Source: Oceanobacillus piezotolerans (GTDB lineage: Bacteria; Bacillota; Bacilli; Bacillales; Amphibacillaceae). From it: 64,000 nt of DNA. The stretch spans positions 62,001 through 126,000 of the forward strand of contig NZ_RCHR01000002.1 in NCBI RefSeq assembly GCF_003665065.1, read 5' to 3'. How positions within the stretch are numbered: position 1 is the stretch's first letter; each line of letters begins with the position of its first letter. The notes beneath the pieces were generated by a model. It saw only the letters and a program-made list of their open reading frames with translations. It had not been told where the DNA came from and did no database searches. Below are positions 7,965-20,178 of this stretch, in pieces. The translations under genes and the position numbers were made by a program.

Positions 7965-8750
7965 GTCTGCATTCTCATTCTCAAAATCGGACTTAGGAAC
8001 TGAAATAGATGGTCCTTCCCCTCCTCCTCCATAAAACTCAGGTACGTCGCCTATAATAGCTCCCCCATCTATATAAATCTCCGTTTGGAGGGATTCCACT
8101 TTAGAGATAAATGGGATTATAATTTGGACATCTGCCTGAACATCAATGTATAGTGTTACCCATGATCCTGTAATGCCAAACGGTTCTGTTTCTCTTTTGA
8201 CATTTGTTTTTACAGCTCCAACGAGTTCTAAATTAATTGGGATCTTAGGACCGAGATTGGCAAGAACTGTATTGCCTGTTACCTCTCCTAGGGGAATTTC
8301 TATTAAGGTCGGATCAAGTTTTGCACGGTCTTTCGCTCCATCACTATAGTCATATGGTTCTTGGAGGGAATAATCATAAGCAATTGGATCTCCTCTATTC
8401 ATATTCTGGAAATATTCTTCGACTCGATCAGTCGCTACACGATTAATCTCACTTACCACAGCTGGATTCCAGTTATACGTTACCACATTGCCCTCATTAT
8501 CATATGTAATATCAAATACCTCATTAAACTCATAATCCTCAGCAAAACGAACTGCTGAATTAATCGCCCTCGTAGCAAATTCAGTTGTTTTCCGTTCAGC
8601 AATTTGAATTATAGTTGGGGTAATCTTCTTATCGACATACCATATACTAATTGATACCCCTAGAATAAATATAATTATCGTCATTAGGAAGATATTTTTC
8701 CCTGGAGAAGCTGCAAATTTTTTATTATAACGTTTTTTTCTCGGCCCCAA
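7947..8750 (-). CDS. yunB: Sporulation protein YunB
   Basis: A 267-residue protein with a basic N-terminus (GPRKKRYNKKF), one membrane anchor (about residues 20-40) and a large external domain containing AINSAVRFAEDY, YNWNPAVVSEINRVATDRV and IPLGEVTGNTVLANLGPKIPI, typical of the YunB family required for efficient sporulation. I place the start at TTG 8750 because AGGGGGG lies 8 bases upstream; the longer GTG start at 8771 has no ribosome binding site. A SigE-like -10 (CATACTCT, 8772-8779 read on the minus strand) lies just upstream, which fits mother-cell expression and supports the shorter start. The Gly-rich, acidic C-terminal tail looks disordered. Confidence 0.85.
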   Translation of the reverse strand: MGPRKKRYNKKFAASPGKNIFLMTIIIFILGVSISIWYVDKKITPTIIQIAERKTTEFATRAINSAVRFAEDYEFNEVFDITYDNEGNVVTYNWNPAVVSEINRVATDRVEEYFQNMNRGDPIAYDYSLQEPYDYSDGAKDRAKLDPTLIEIPLGEVTGNTVLANLGPKIPINLELVGAVKTNVKRETEPFGITGSWVTLYIDVQADVQIIIPFISKVESLQTEIYIDGGAIIGDVPEFYGGGGEGPSISVPKSDFENENADLQDDE

Positions 8751-9260
8751 TCTAAAAACCCCCCCTAACACAGAGTATGCTTGTATTAATTGGGTTAGAC
8801 TAAGGAATGTTTTGACTCCTTTTTAAATGGGTAAATATAACCAGCATATCTTTGTAATACTTAATGTACCTATTCGCAATATCCAAATTAGGGTGATTCT
8901 GCATAACCAGATTTTTGTTTTATTAACTTAAAGGAAAATCTCTCATTAACATACATAAATAGTTCTTAATTTGATAGAGTTTCAAAACGAGATTTATTGA
9001 TGTTAGATAACAGAAGTTAACATCTACTAAATATTTGCTCTAACAATTAGACCTAATTTGTGTGGCACAATGTTTTTATCAAACCATATCTCTTGCTAAA
9101 TAAAGCATTATAAGTTGTGAAAATAAATTCAAAGTTATGCCAGCAGCAAATATAGCATTCTCCTCGTCGTCTTATCCCTTTTGTTTTAAATCAATTTTTG
9201 ACTATGTTACTATGTAAAACGTGTATCTACTATACAAATGTGAAAAGGATGAAACTTTTT
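8751..9260. other. Gene-free divergent region between yunB and a BCCT gene
   Basis: About 500 AT-rich bases. I see a possible SigE-type -10 for yunB at 8772-8779. I see no riboswitch fold, repeat or additional coding frame with a ribosome binding site. Promoter elements for the BCCT gene are not clear. Confidence 0.5.
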
Positions 9261-10832
9261 ATGAAAGAAAAAAGAAAACAATTTTCCAATGTATTTACTT
9301 ATTCTGCAATCGTTGTCGGTATACTGGTACTACTAGGCGCCGTTTTTCCTGATGAATTTGGGGAAATTTCTGGAGCTCTTGGCGCATGGATTACAGAAAC
9401 TTTTGGCTGGTATTACATGACGGTCTTCACGCTTATTCTATTTTTCTGTATATTTCTTGCTTTTAGTCCAATCGGCAAACTTAAATTGGGTAAACCAACT
9501 GATAAACCTGAATTTAAAACGATATCATGGTTAACAATGCTGTTTAGTGCTGGTATGGGGATTGGCTTAGTATTCTATGGTTCCTCTGAACCAATTTCAC
9601 ATTACTTAGCTCCCCCTACTGCTGACCCTGAAACAAAAGCTGCTTTAGCAGAAGCAATGAGATCCACTTTTCTGCATTATGGATTTCATCCATGGGCTGT
9701 ATACGGCATTGTTGCACTTGCATTAGCTTATTCGCAGTTTAGAAAAGGGGAAGTTGGTTTATTATCTAAAACATTACGGCCTATTCTTGGAGATAGAGTA
9801 GATGGTCCTATAGGAAATGTTATTGATGTGTTGGCGGTGTTCGCAACCATTATTGGAGTGGCTGTTTCTTTAGGTATTGGAGCGATGCAAATTAATGGCG
9901 GCTTGAACTACCTCTTTGGAATTCCTAAAAACACGCTAGTTCAAGGAATTATCATTGCTGTTGTTACTGTGTTGTTTATTTATAGTGCTTGGAGTGGATT
10001 AAGTAAAGGAATTCAATATCTAAGTAATTTAAATATGATATTAGCAGGACTATTATTTCTTGCTGTCTTAATTCTGGGGCCAACTTTATTTATTCTTAAT
10101 ATGGTGACAAGTGGAACTGGTAATTATTTAAATTCATTATTATTTAACAGTTTAGATGTAGCTCCCTTAAACGAACAAAAACATGAGTGGCTGCAATCTT
10201 GGACTATATATTATTGGGGTTGGTGGATGAGCTGGAGTCCATTTGTAGGTATATTTATTGCAAGAATTTCAAGAGGTCGATCCATTCGGGAATTTATTAT
10301 TGCGGTATTACTCGTTCCAACCATTGTAAGTATATTCTGGTTTAGTGCGTTTGGTCTAACAGGTGTGGAAGTCGCGCAAAATGCACCCCAAATATTTGAT
10401 ATGCCACCTGAGACTCAATTGTTTGGTATTTTCAATGAACTGCCTATGAGTGTCATTCTTTCTCTTATTACTTTGGTTCTTATTGCTTGTTTTTTTATTA
10501 CTTCAGCCGATTCGGCAACATTTGTCTTAGGCATGCAGACTGCATTTGGAACTTTAAATCCTGCGGGTTTTATAAAAGTTGTATGGGGGTTATCTCTATC
10601 AGCGATTGCATATATATTGCTTTTATCAGGTGGAGAAACTGGTTTAAATGCACTGCAGTCCGCCGCAATTATAGCAGCATTGCCATTTAGTATAGTAGTT
10701 ATATTAATGACTATTGCTTTTTACAAAGCTGCCAATGAAGAAAGAAAATACTTAGGATTGACCATTACACCGAATAAAAAAAGAATGAAAGAATATATTG
10801 ACTCGATTAACGAGCAAGAGAAAAATAGTTAA
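9261..10832 (+). CDS. opuD: BCCT-family glycine betaine transporter, OpuD-like
   Basis: A 523-residue transporter with 12 predicted helices. It carries the BCCT glycine motif (AGMGIGLVFYGSSEP) and the aromatic substrate box with the family signature (WTIYYWGWWMSWSPFVG, then RISRGRSIREF). BCCT proteins import glycine betaine or related compatible solutes with sodium and are activated by high osmolarity. A frame continues upstream to 9198, but the first likely start is ATG 9261 (MKEKRKQF), close to the usual OpuD length of about 512; ATG 9249 is a second option. Shine-Dalgarno AAAGG is weak. A second paralog lies at 38670-40172. Confidence 0.85.
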   Translation: MKEKRKQFSNVFTYSAIVVGILVLLGAVFPDEFGEISGALGAWITETFGWYYMTVFTLILFFCIFLAFSPIGKLKLGKPTDKPEFKTISWLTMLFSAGMGIGLVFYGSSEPISHYLAPPTADPETKAALAEAMRSTFLHYGFHPWAVYGIVALALAYSQFRKGEVGLLSKTLRPILGDRVDGPIGNVIDVLAVFATIIGVAVSLGIGAMQINGGLNYLFGIPKNTLVQGIIIAVVTVLFIYSAWSGLSKGIQYLSNLNMILAGLLFLAVLILGPTLFILNMVTSGTGNYLNSLLFNSLDVAPLNEQKHEWLQSWTIYYWGWWMSWSPFVGIFIARISRGRSIREFIIAVLLVPTIVSIFWFSAFGLTGVEVAQNAPQIFDMPPETQLFGIFNELPMSVILSLITLVLIACFFITSADSATFVLGMQTAFGTLNPAGFIKVVWGLSLSAIAYILLLSGGETGLNALQSAAIIAALPFSIVVILMTIAFYKAANEERKYLGLTITPNKKRMKEYIDSINEQEKNS

Positions 10833-10840
10833 TCTAGAAT

Positions 10841-11074
10841 AAGGCTGGGACAAATGTGTTTGCCGAAAAGGAAAAACCGAACGAAATAGCGGAGACAACC
10901 GCTGCGGAAATATACTTCGCTTTCCACGGGCGGCTGCTGAGCCTCCTCGAGACTGTCGTCTCTGCGGGGTCTCACCTAGGCCTATCCTCCCGTAGGAGTC
11001 TACGTATATTCCCTCCGCTAAATTAGCACATCGTTCGACTTCTTTGTTAAGCAGTTTAGTTATGTCCCAGCCTC
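10841..11074. repeat. GC-rich structured intergenic repeat, full copy A
   Basis: This 234-base element is bounded by inverted ends AAGGCTGGGACA (10841-10852) and TGTCCCAGCC (11063-11072). Nested inside are CGAACGA/TCGTTCG and a core reading GCGGAAATATAC, CGCTTTCC, GAGCCTCCTCG, GCGGGGTCTCACC, CCCGTAGGAGTC and GTATATTCCCTCCGC. The two core ends pair, so the whole unit can fold into one long hairpin. The core recurs at 27533, 27722 and 35301. It is far more GC-rich than its surroundings and carries no credible coding frame. Confidence 0.85.
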
Positions 11075-11191
11075 ATTCTTCACAAACTTCAATTAGGAGT
11101 GCTAAGTAAACCTGCCCTATTAGTCGATTGATAGGTTTGCACAATTACTTAACTCCGCAATATTAGATAATGATTATTCCGCTAAACCCCC

Positions 11192-11223
11192 AAAATAAAA
11201 TGCCTTCCAAATGGAAGACATTT
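11192..11223 (-). terminator. Intrinsic terminator of yunC
   Basis: On the minus strand ATGTCTTCC pairs with GGAAGGCAT over an ATTT loop and is followed by TTTATTTTG. Confidence 0.8.
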
Positions 11224-11227
11224 ATAT

Positions 11228-11539
11228 TTACGTAAGCTTCAACAATGCTTCCTTGCCCGACATTCCAACTTCCCAACCATATAACTCACTGGAAGCCTCC
11301 GTAATTTTTGCAAGGGGGGCATGCAAAAGTTGGTCAATTGTTCGGACGCCTTCAGCACGACCACAAATTACATTCCGCTGTTTTAATTTTTCATTTGCAT
11401 CAAAAAAATCAACGTCAAGTGCAGCACACATAATATAACCTATATCATTGGAAATAATAAGCAGGGTTGTTTTCGGAAGTTCCACTGTTGTTTCTATAAA
11501 CATTTTCCCCTCTAATTCAAGTGGCTTAACAGTCATCAT
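11228..11539 (-). CDS. yunC: YunC family protein (DUF1805)
   Basis: A 103-residue cytosolic protein with the DUF1805 pattern: a central IISNDIGYIMCAALDVDFF and a C-terminal AEGVRTIDQLLHAPLAKITEAS. The biochemical function is unknown. It follows yunD on the same strand after about 75 bases, and a terminator lies right behind it, so it probably ends a yunE-yunD-yunC transcript. The gene order yunC, yunD, yunE matches B. subtilis, which is the best support for the name. Upstream GGAGGCGG gives a good ribosome binding site. Confidence 0.85.
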   Translation of the reverse strand: MMTVKPLELEGKMFIETTVELPKTTLLIISNDIGYIMCAALDVDFFDANEKLKQRNVICGRAEGVRTIDQLLHAPLAKITEASSELYGWEVGMSGKEALLKLT

Positions 11540-11612
11540 ACATTTTCCGCCTCCTTCAAAAGATACATTATATCTTTATGCTGGAGGGGGAAAATATGTC
11601 ACTCATCTAGTT

Positions 11613-13010
11613 TTAACCATAAACACGTTTTAATGTCTCCACTAATAAGTCACGAATAAATTCAGGTAAGAAATATTTTTTAGTTTCAGATCTCGCTATT
11701 TCAGGTAACAGCCTGCCGAATGTAAAAGTATCAGCAGTTGCCACCTGATAAACAGAGTCCCGATCTATCTCGTTACCATCATTACAAGTTACTTTCTTTA
11801 CGTATTCCTCCCCATTTTTATGATGACCTGTTTCCACATTTATTCCAGCAAACATCATGCGTCCTAGTACTTCTCCACGGAAACCAAAACCTTTTAGCTT
11901 GAGTTCGGTAAAGTCTTTTGTAAAAGAAGCACGAATCACTTCGATTAATTCATCTCCAGCCAATTCTACCACAACAGGATTAATTGGATGTGGACAGATA
12001 CGATGAACATCCCTATATGTCACAGACCCGGCCGAAAACTGATCCAATAATAACCCCGCATTAAGCATCGCACAATTTGCATTAGTATAGGATAATAAGG
12101 TATTAGTAAGCTCCTGCATGATCATTGTATCAGCAAACCACTTCACTTCAATTGGTCTATTGATTTGAACAATAGGATCACCAAGAAGTTTGTCAGCTTC
12201 ATCTTGAAGCATCTGTAAACCCTGTTCTGTTTTTAAATCCTTTGGATAATTTGTAATATCTACTGCATATGCTTGCTTGTCTACCAGCCTTTTCTCAAGA
12301 TGGTCCCAGGTTAGTATAACTTCACCTACGAAATAGCAATGCTTGCCAGCCGCCGTTATTAATGTTTGGTTTACACTTTCCCCTGTTCGCAATAAGTGGT
12401 GTGTATGTCCTCCAATAATTAAATCAATATCCGGATATCTTCTGGCAATCTCTTGATCTTCTGTAATTCCTAAATGAGAAAGTAAGACAATAATATCCGC
12501 CTCTTTTTTTAATTGCTCTACATAATGATCGAGTGCTTCAAATTCAGAAGAAATATGCCAATCCAGCAGCTCATAATAATCATTAAATGGCGCAGTAAGA
12601 CCAAGTAACCCAATTTTCACACCTGAATTTGATTTGATTATAACATTGCGTTCTAACCAAACCGGGTTCTCTTTTCTTAAACTATGTAAATTTGTACATA
12701 CAACTTGATACTCAGCATCATCATAAAGGTGAAACAAGTCTTCATGTGAAAGTGTAATTCCTTCATTATTCCCGATAGTTGCTACATCATAATGAAGATC
12801 ATTCATTAATGCAACATTTGCTTTTCCCATAAATGCTTCTGAGATGGGATGAACTCGGTCCATATGGTCACCAATATCCACGAGCCAATAATTCTCATTT
12901 CTTTCTTGCCTTTTCCCTGTTTCTTCCTTTATAAAGCCTGAAACTCTTGGCCATTGTTCAAAATTGCTATGAAGATCATTTGTATAGTAAAAGTATAAAT
13001 TCTCTTTCAT
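11613..13010 (-). CDS. yunD: YunD, 5'-nucleotidase-family metallophosphoesterase
   Basis: A 465-residue protein with an N-terminal calcineurin-like metallophosphoesterase domain and a C-terminal 5'-nucleotidase domain. Metal-site motifs are D12-L-H14 (YTNDLHSN), G47-D48 (VDIGDHMD), G80-N-N-E83 and GGHTHH near residue 215. The usual GNHE reads GNNE here. I see no signal peptide, so unlike UshA-type enzymes it should be cytoplasmic. It probably hydrolyses a nucleotide or related phosphoester, but the substrate is not readable. It starts 12 bases after yunE ends, which indicates one operon. Confidence 0.85.
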   Translation of the reverse strand: MKENLYFYYTNDLHSNFEQWPRVSGFIKEETGKRQERNENYWLVDIGDHMDRVHPISEAFMGKANVALMNDLHYDVATIGNNEGITLSHEDLFHLYDDAEYQVVCTNLHSLRKENPVWLERNVIIKSNSGVKIGLLGLTAPFNDYYELLDWHISSEFEALDHYVEQLKKEADIIVLLSHLGITEDQEIARRYPDIDLIIGGHTHHLLRTGESVNQTLITAAGKHCYFVGEVILTWDHLEKRLVDKQAYAVDITNYPKDLKTEQGLQMLQDEADKLLGDPIVQINRPIEVKWFADTMIMQELTNTLLSYTNANCAMLNAGLLLDQFSAGSVTYRDVHRICPHPINPVVVELAGDELIEVIRASFTKDFTELKLKGFGFRGEVLGRMMFAGINVETGHHKNGEEYVKKVTCNDGNEIDRDSVYQVATADTFTFGRLLPEIARSETKKYFLPEFIRDLLVETLKRVYG

Positions 13011-13022
13011 TTGCTAAGCTCC

Positions 13023-13841
13023 TTATGAAAGTCCTTGAAAAATCATTCGAACACCGATCAAAATGAATAATATCCGTAATACCCATTCCAATGTTTTACT
13101 TGATAAAAGCTGATTTACTTTAGCACCAAGTTTTCCACCTAGCCATGCACCAGGGATGAAAAGTAATACATATTCCCACTCGATATGACCTAAGATGATA
13201 TGAGTGAAGGAACTCGATAGACTGACAAAAAAAATGATAAACATAGAAGTTGCTGTTGCGATATGTGCAGGAATTCCGTATAACAGCATCATTGCTGGAA
13301 CGATAATGGAACCACCACCAATTCCAAATAGCCCGGATAGAATACCAACGACTATTGAAAGAATAAACGCTCCTGCCATATTTACGCGGTAATGATATTC
13401 TTTTCCTTCCAGTTGAATGGTGCGTACTCCCTTTTTATTTGAAGGTATTTTTCTAGTATAAGAGTCCTTCTTTATGAATAAGAGTAATGAAATGAAAATC
13501 ATTAAACAACCAAAATACAATAAAAATTCATTTGCATGAATAAACTGATTTAACCAAGAACCAAGCATTCCACCCGGGATACTGCCACTCAGGAAGATAA
13601 TGCCTGTTCGATAATCCACCCGCTTTACTTTAACGTAAGCTAATGTAGATGAAAGACCAGTAAAAATCATCGTCAATAATGAAATTCCAACAACTGTTTG
13701 CGGTGTTGCCCAACTAAATGCATCTGAAATATGCTGGAGAAAGAATAAGCTAGGTACAAGAACAAGCCCGCCACCTAAACCAGCAATCGCCCCTACAAAT
13801 GCAGCAAGTGTTCCAATCAGTAAGCAAATAATAATGAACAC
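13023..13841 (-). CDS. yunE: YunE, TauE/SafE (TSUP) family membrane protein
   Basis: A 272-residue membrane protein with about 8 helices in two similar halves. Each half starts with a glycine-rich motif (GAIAGLGGGLVLVPSLFF at residues 17-34; GLFGIGGGSIIVPAMMLLYG in the second half). These duplicated motifs define the TSUP family, which moves sulfite, sulfonates or related anions. The substrate cannot be told from the sequence. It is transcribed just downstream of sufB, after the suf terminator, and upstream of yunD. Nearness to the SUF operon hints at sulfur metabolism, but the same order in B. subtilis may be only conserved synteny. Confidence 0.85.
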   Translation of the reverse strand: MFIIICLLIGTLAAFVGAIAGLGGGLVLVPSLFFLQHISDAFSWATPQTVVGISLLTMIFTGLSSTLAYVKVKRVDYRTGIIFLSGSIPGGMLGSWLNQFIHANEFLLYFGCLMIFISLLLFIKKDSYTRKIPSNKKGVRTIQLEGKEYHYRVNMAGAFILSIVVGILSGLFGIGGGSIIVPAMMLLYGIPAHIATATSMFIIFFVSLSSSFTHIILGHIEWEYVLLFIPGAWLGGKLGAKVNQLLSSKTLEWVLRILFILIGVRMIFQGLS

Positions 13842-13958
13842 ATGAATACCCCTTTTAACTAACGAGTTCTACCTTAATATTAGCATTGTTTGAGTTGGTT
13901 TCCTACAAAGATGGATTTCATTTTAGCAGATAATATAGTAAATAACATATTTCAGTAT

Positions 13959-14001
13959 TAAAAAAACAACCCTATCCAGCAAATTGCCAGACAGGATTGT
14001 T
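13959..14001 (-). terminator. Intrinsic terminator of the suf operon
   Basis: On the minus strand AACAATCCTGTCTGGCA pairs with TGCTGGATAGGGTTGTT over a 3-4 base loop and is followed by a run of seven T. Confidence 0.85.
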
Positions 14002-14010
14002 GTATTATTA

Positions 14011-15408
14011 TTAACCAATTGAACCTTCCATCTCAAATTTGATAAGACGGTTCATTTCTACTGCATATTCCATTGGAAGCTCTTTTGTAAATGGCTCGAT
14101 GAAGCCCATTACGATCATTTCTGTTGCTTCTTCTTCTGTTAAACCTCTACTCATCAGGTAGAATAGTTGTTCTTCAGATACTTTAGAAACTTTCGCTTCA
14201 TGTTCTAGTGAAATATTATCATTGTAAATTTCATTGTATGGAATAGTATCCGATTTTGATTCATTATCAAGAATCAATGTATCACATTCGATGTTGGAAC
14301 GTGCACCATCTGCTTTTCTTCCAAAGTGAACAAGTCCACGATATGTCACGTTTCCACCTTGTTTAGAGAAGGACTTGGAAACGATAGAAGATGATGTGTT
14401 TGGCGCTAGGTGATACATTTTTGCACCTGCATCTTGCACTTGTCCACGTCCAGCAATCGCGATAGAGATGGTATTTCCGCGTGCACCTTCACCTTTTAAG
14501 TGGATTGCAGGGTATTTCATTGTCAGCTTGGAGCCGATATTACCATCAATCCACTCCATTTGTGCATTTGCATCACAAGTAGCACGTTTTGTTACTAGGT
14601 TGTATACGTTATTCGCCCAGTTTTGAATCGTAGTATAACGGCAATAACCGTCTTTCTTCACGATAATTTCTACAACGGCACTGTGCAATGAGTTGGTTGT
14701 ATAAACAGGTGCTGTACAACCTTCTACATAGTGCACAGATGCGCCTTCATCCACGATAATCAACGTACGCTCGAACTGACCCATATTTTCTGAGTTAATT
14801 CGGAAGTATGCTTGTAGTGGTGATGTTGCTTTTACTCCTTTTGGTACATAAATGAAAGAACCACCAGACCAAACCGCGGAGTTCAACGCTGAAAATTTGT
14901 TATCGGAATATGGAATCACCGTACCAAAATACTCTTTGAACAATTCTTCATGTTCTTTCAAAGCAGTATCAGTATCTTTAAAAATGATTCCCATTTCTTC
15001 TAAATCCTCTTTTAAGCTATGATAAACTACTTCAGATTCATACTGAGCAGATACACCTGCAAGATACTTTTGCTCTGCTTCTGGGATTCCTAACTTATCA
15101 AAGGTTTGCTTAATCTCAGCAGGTACCTCATCCCAAGTTCTACCTTGTTTTTCAGATGGTTTTACATAATAAACAATCTCGTCAAAGTTTAACTCGGCTA
15201 AATCTCCACCCCATTGTGGCATCGGACGTTGATAAAAGTGTTCCAATGCTTTCAAACGATAATCTAACATCCACTGTGGTTCTTCCTTTAACTTAGAGAT
15301 TTCTTCTACGACTTTTCTCGTTAATCCTCTTTCCGTACGAAAAACAGAAACGTCTTTGTCACGAAATCCATATTGGTACTCTTCTATCTCTGGTGCTTTT
15401 TTAGACAA
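14011..15408 (-). CDS. sufB: SufB, Fe-S cluster assembly scaffold subunit
   Basis: A 465-residue protein of normal SufB length. It has the SufB/SufD beta-helix core with [20 protein letters not shown], in which the Cys is a proposed cluster-assembly residue, and the conserved C-terminal stretch [19 protein letters not shown] with the His and Glu that contact SufC and SufD. In the SufBC2D complex it builds nascent Fe-S clusters from persulfide sulfur. It is the last gene of sufC-sufD-sufS-sufU-sufB and ends at a strong terminator. AGGAGG precedes the ATG at 15408. Confidence 0.95.
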   Translation of the reverse strand: MSKKAPEIEEYQYGFRDKDVSVFRTERGLTRKVVEEISKLKEEPQWMLDYRLKALEHFYQRPMPQWGGDLAELNFDEIVYYVKPSEKQGRTWDEVPAEIKQTFDKLGIPEAEQKYLAGVSAQYESEVVYHSLKEDLEEMGIIFKDTDTALKEHEELFKEYFGTVIPYSDNKFSALNSAVWSGGSFIYVPKGVKATSPLQAYFRINSENMGQFERTLIIVDEGASVHYVEGCTAPVYTTNSLHSAVVEIIVKKDGYCRYTTIQNWANNVYNLVTKRATCDANAQMEWIDGNIGSKLTMKYPAIHLKGEGARGNTISIAIAGRGQVQDAGAKMYHLAPNTSSSIVSKSFSKQGGNVTYRGLVHFGRKADGARSNIECDTLILDNESKSDTIPYNEIYNDNISLEHEAKVSKVSEEQLFYLMSRGLTEEEATEMIVMGFIEPFTKELPMEYAVEMNRLIKFEMEGSIG

Positions 15409-15430
15409 TGATAAAACCTCCTTTAGATAG

Positions 15431-18385
<2,955 letters not shown>

Positions 18386-18411
18386 GTTACTCCTCCTAAC
18401 TATTAGTGCGT

Positions 18412-18554
18412 GTTCAAAAAGGAGGATGAAAAGGACCGAGAAGTTCGAGGCGGCTTAGCTTTGAGCAACGAAACGTATGCAATTGATACGTGAGTAGCGG
18501 AAAAGCTAACCAACGAAGAAATTCAATGCGTCATTTTCACCGGACTTTTTGAAC
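18412..18554. repeat. Structured repeat-like element inside the suf operon
   Basis: The segment is bounded by perfect inverted ends GTTCAAAAAG (18412-18421) and CTTTTTGAAC (18545-18554). Further pairing runs inward (GGATGAAAAGGACC with CATTTTCACCGGAC, imperfect), with GC-richer blocks such as CCGAGAAGTTCGAGGC and GCGGAAAAGCTAACC in the middle. A short stretch matching its right end (CTTTTCACCGGACT) is found at 46331-46344. I recall similar sequences scattered in Oceanobacillus-type genomes, which suggests a non-autonomous mobile or REP-like element. It lies between sufC and sufD and would be transcribed with them. Confidence 0.7.
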
Positions 18555-18562
18555 AACCTCTA

Positions 18563-19348
18563 TTACGCATTTTGTTCTACTGTTTCGTCTTCGATTCCTA
18601 ATTCCTCTTTAATCCACTCATATCCTTCAGCTTCAAGGCGTTTTGCTAATTCTGGACCACCTGATTTAACAACACGTCCTTGCATCATAACATGTACAAA
18701 ATCTGGAGTGATGTAGTTAAGCAGACGTTGATAATGCGTAATAATTAAGCATCCAAAGTCTTCTCCGCGCATTTTATTAATCCCTTTCGATACAACCTTA
18801 AGTGCATCGATATCTAAACCAGAGTCAATCTCATCAAGAATGGCTATTTCTGGTTTCAATTGCATTAATTGAAGGATTTCATTACGTTTTTTCTCCCCGC
18901 CTGAGAAACCTTCGTTTAAATATCTTGTTGCCATGTTTTGATCAATTTCTAAGTACTCTAAGTCTTTATCTAATTCTTTAATGAATTTCATTAAAGAAAT
19001 TTCATCGCCTTCTTCTCGGCGTGCATTAATAGCAGAACGTAAGAAGTCAGAAGTTGTTACCCCGCTAATTTCACTTGGATATTGCATTGCTAAGAATAAA
19101 CCTGCACGGGCACGCTCATCTACTTCCATCTCTAACACATCTTCACCATCAAGTGTGATAGAACCTTCTGTTACTTCATATTTTGGATGTCCCATAATTG
19201 CAGAAGCAAGAGTAGATTTACCAGTTCCGTTCGGTCCCATGATTGCGTGGAATTCTCCACCTTTTATAGTAAGGTTTACACCTTTTAATATCTCTTTGTC
19301 TTCGATTGATACATGAAGATTTTTGATTTCTAATACTGATCCTGACAT
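18563..19348 (-). CDS. sufC: SufC, ATPase of the SUF complex
   Basis: A 261-residue ABC-type ATPase with Walker A (GPNGTGKST), the signature [10 protein letters not shown] and Walker B ([11 protein letters not shown]), the SufC forms of these motifs. SufC binds SufB and SufD and drives the shape change needed for cluster assembly; it is not a membrane transporter. The frame is open to 19435, but ATG 19348 ([12 protein letters not shown]) has a strong TTGGAGG upstream and matches family length. It is the first gene of the operon. An AT-rich palindrome lies about 130 bases upstream. Confidence 0.95.
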   Translation of the reverse strand: MSGSVLEIKNLHVSIEDKEILKGVNLTIKGGEFHAIMGPNGTGKSTLASAIMGHPKYEVTEGSITLDGEDVLEMEVDERARAGLFLAMQYPSEISGVTTSDFLRSAINARREEGDEISLMKFIKELDKDLEYLEIDQNMATRYLNEGFSGGEKKRNEILQLMQLKPEIAILDEIDSGLDIDALKVVSKGINKMRGEDFGCLIITHYQRLLNYITPDFVHVMMQGRVVKSGGPELAKRLEAEGYEWIKEELGIEDETVEQNA

Positions 19349-19685
19349 AGCTATACCTCCAAGTTTCTGTATTTTTTCGCAGATAAGTAAAGTATATACT
19401 TTCTTAACTGCATAAGTGCAACTAAGGTTTTGCAAAAAAGCTTAGCAAAACCCAAATTTGCTAATCGCTTATGATAAGAAATGAATATAATATTCATTCT
19501 CAATCTATTCTCATTACAATCTTAAAGCATTTCAAATTAATTATCAACTCTTTAACGGCACGTTTTCTTATGGTATAGCAAGCCTTTTGGGCAGGTATGC
19601 AAGTATAAACTTATTTACTCCCGTTCCTGCAGGCTTCTGCATTATTTAAAGAATTTTTATATGTATGTATTTATTTACAGTTTAA
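19349..19685. other. suf operon upstream region
   Basis: About 340 AT-rich bases between the metQ-side terminator and sufC. Only the palindrome at 19480-19498 stands out. I could not pick a convincing -35/-10 pair. Confidence 0.4.
19480..19498. promoter_or_regulatory. AT-rich palindrome upstream of sufC
   Basis: AATGAATA TAA TATTCATT is a perfect 8-3-8 inverted repeat. It lies about 130 bases ahead of sufC, amid GAGAATAG and TGAGAATG sequence slightly reminiscent of a Fur box. I cannot assign a regulator; it is a candidate operator only. Confidence 0.35.
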
Positions 19686-19723
19686 ATGAAAACGTGCTGG
19701 AAACCTAATAGATTACCAGCACG
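19686..19723 (-). terminator. Terminator between the metQ side and the suf operon
   Basis: CGTGCTGG (19693-19700) pairs with CCAGCACG (19716-19723). On the minus strand the stem is followed by TTTTCATTT. It separates the 56-residue gene and metNPQ from sufC. Confidence 0.7.
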
Positions 19724-19817
19724 AATGTTTATGTTAATCAGCTTACTGTACTTCGTCATCACTTAAGAAACAGTTCTCAACATTTTGAACGAAGACTTCA
19801 CTAAGATAAATTAACCC

Positions 19818-19988
19818 TTATTTATGAACTTGAGCATTTACCTCTGACAAGATTTGTTTACTTTTTTGATAGCTTGCTTCCCGGCTTTTTTCTACTTTCA
19901 GTCGGTTAGACAGCTTTCTTTCATATTCAGCGTAATTCATTCCGTGGGATTGTTCCATCGCTTTTTCCATTTCACTTGTATACTTCAT
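19818..19988 (-). CDS. Small hypothetical protein (56 aa), helical
   Basis: A 56-codon frame starts at ATG 19988 (MKYTSEMEKAMEQSHGMNYA) and stops at 19818. The product is hydrophilic, rich in Glu, Lys and Ser, and looks almost wholly alpha-helical (YERKLSNRLKVEKSREA). A purine-rich AGGAAAGG lies about 17 bases upstream, further than ideal, so the start is not secure; Met7 or Met11 are alternatives. A terminator follows at 19686-19723, consistent with a transcript on this strand. I do not recognise a family. Confidence 0.5.
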   Translation of the reverse strand: MKYTSEMEKAMEQSHGMNYAEYERKLSNRLKVEKSREASYQKSKQILSEVNAQVHK

Positions 19989-20178
19989 AGCGATTTGATT
20001 ATCATCCTTTCCTCTTGAATAATGTAATGATAACAGCCGTCAGATAATACAACAACCATCATTTGGTGTACTTATTCCCGATTTATAGGATTCTAATCTT
20101 CTCAACTAATTGTGAAGTATTACATTCTTACAATTCCAAGCATATACGCTCCCATACTGCTAAATACGAAGAAATTGC

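Noticed and set aside
10841-11074. Insertion sequence or transposon carrying a transposase
   Set aside because: Terminal inverted repeats exist, but there is no coding frame for a transposase and I did not identify target-site duplications.
19349-19435. Longer N-terminus for sufC
   Set aside because: It would include the Shine-Dalgarno of the ATG at 19348 and 29 residues foreign to SufC.
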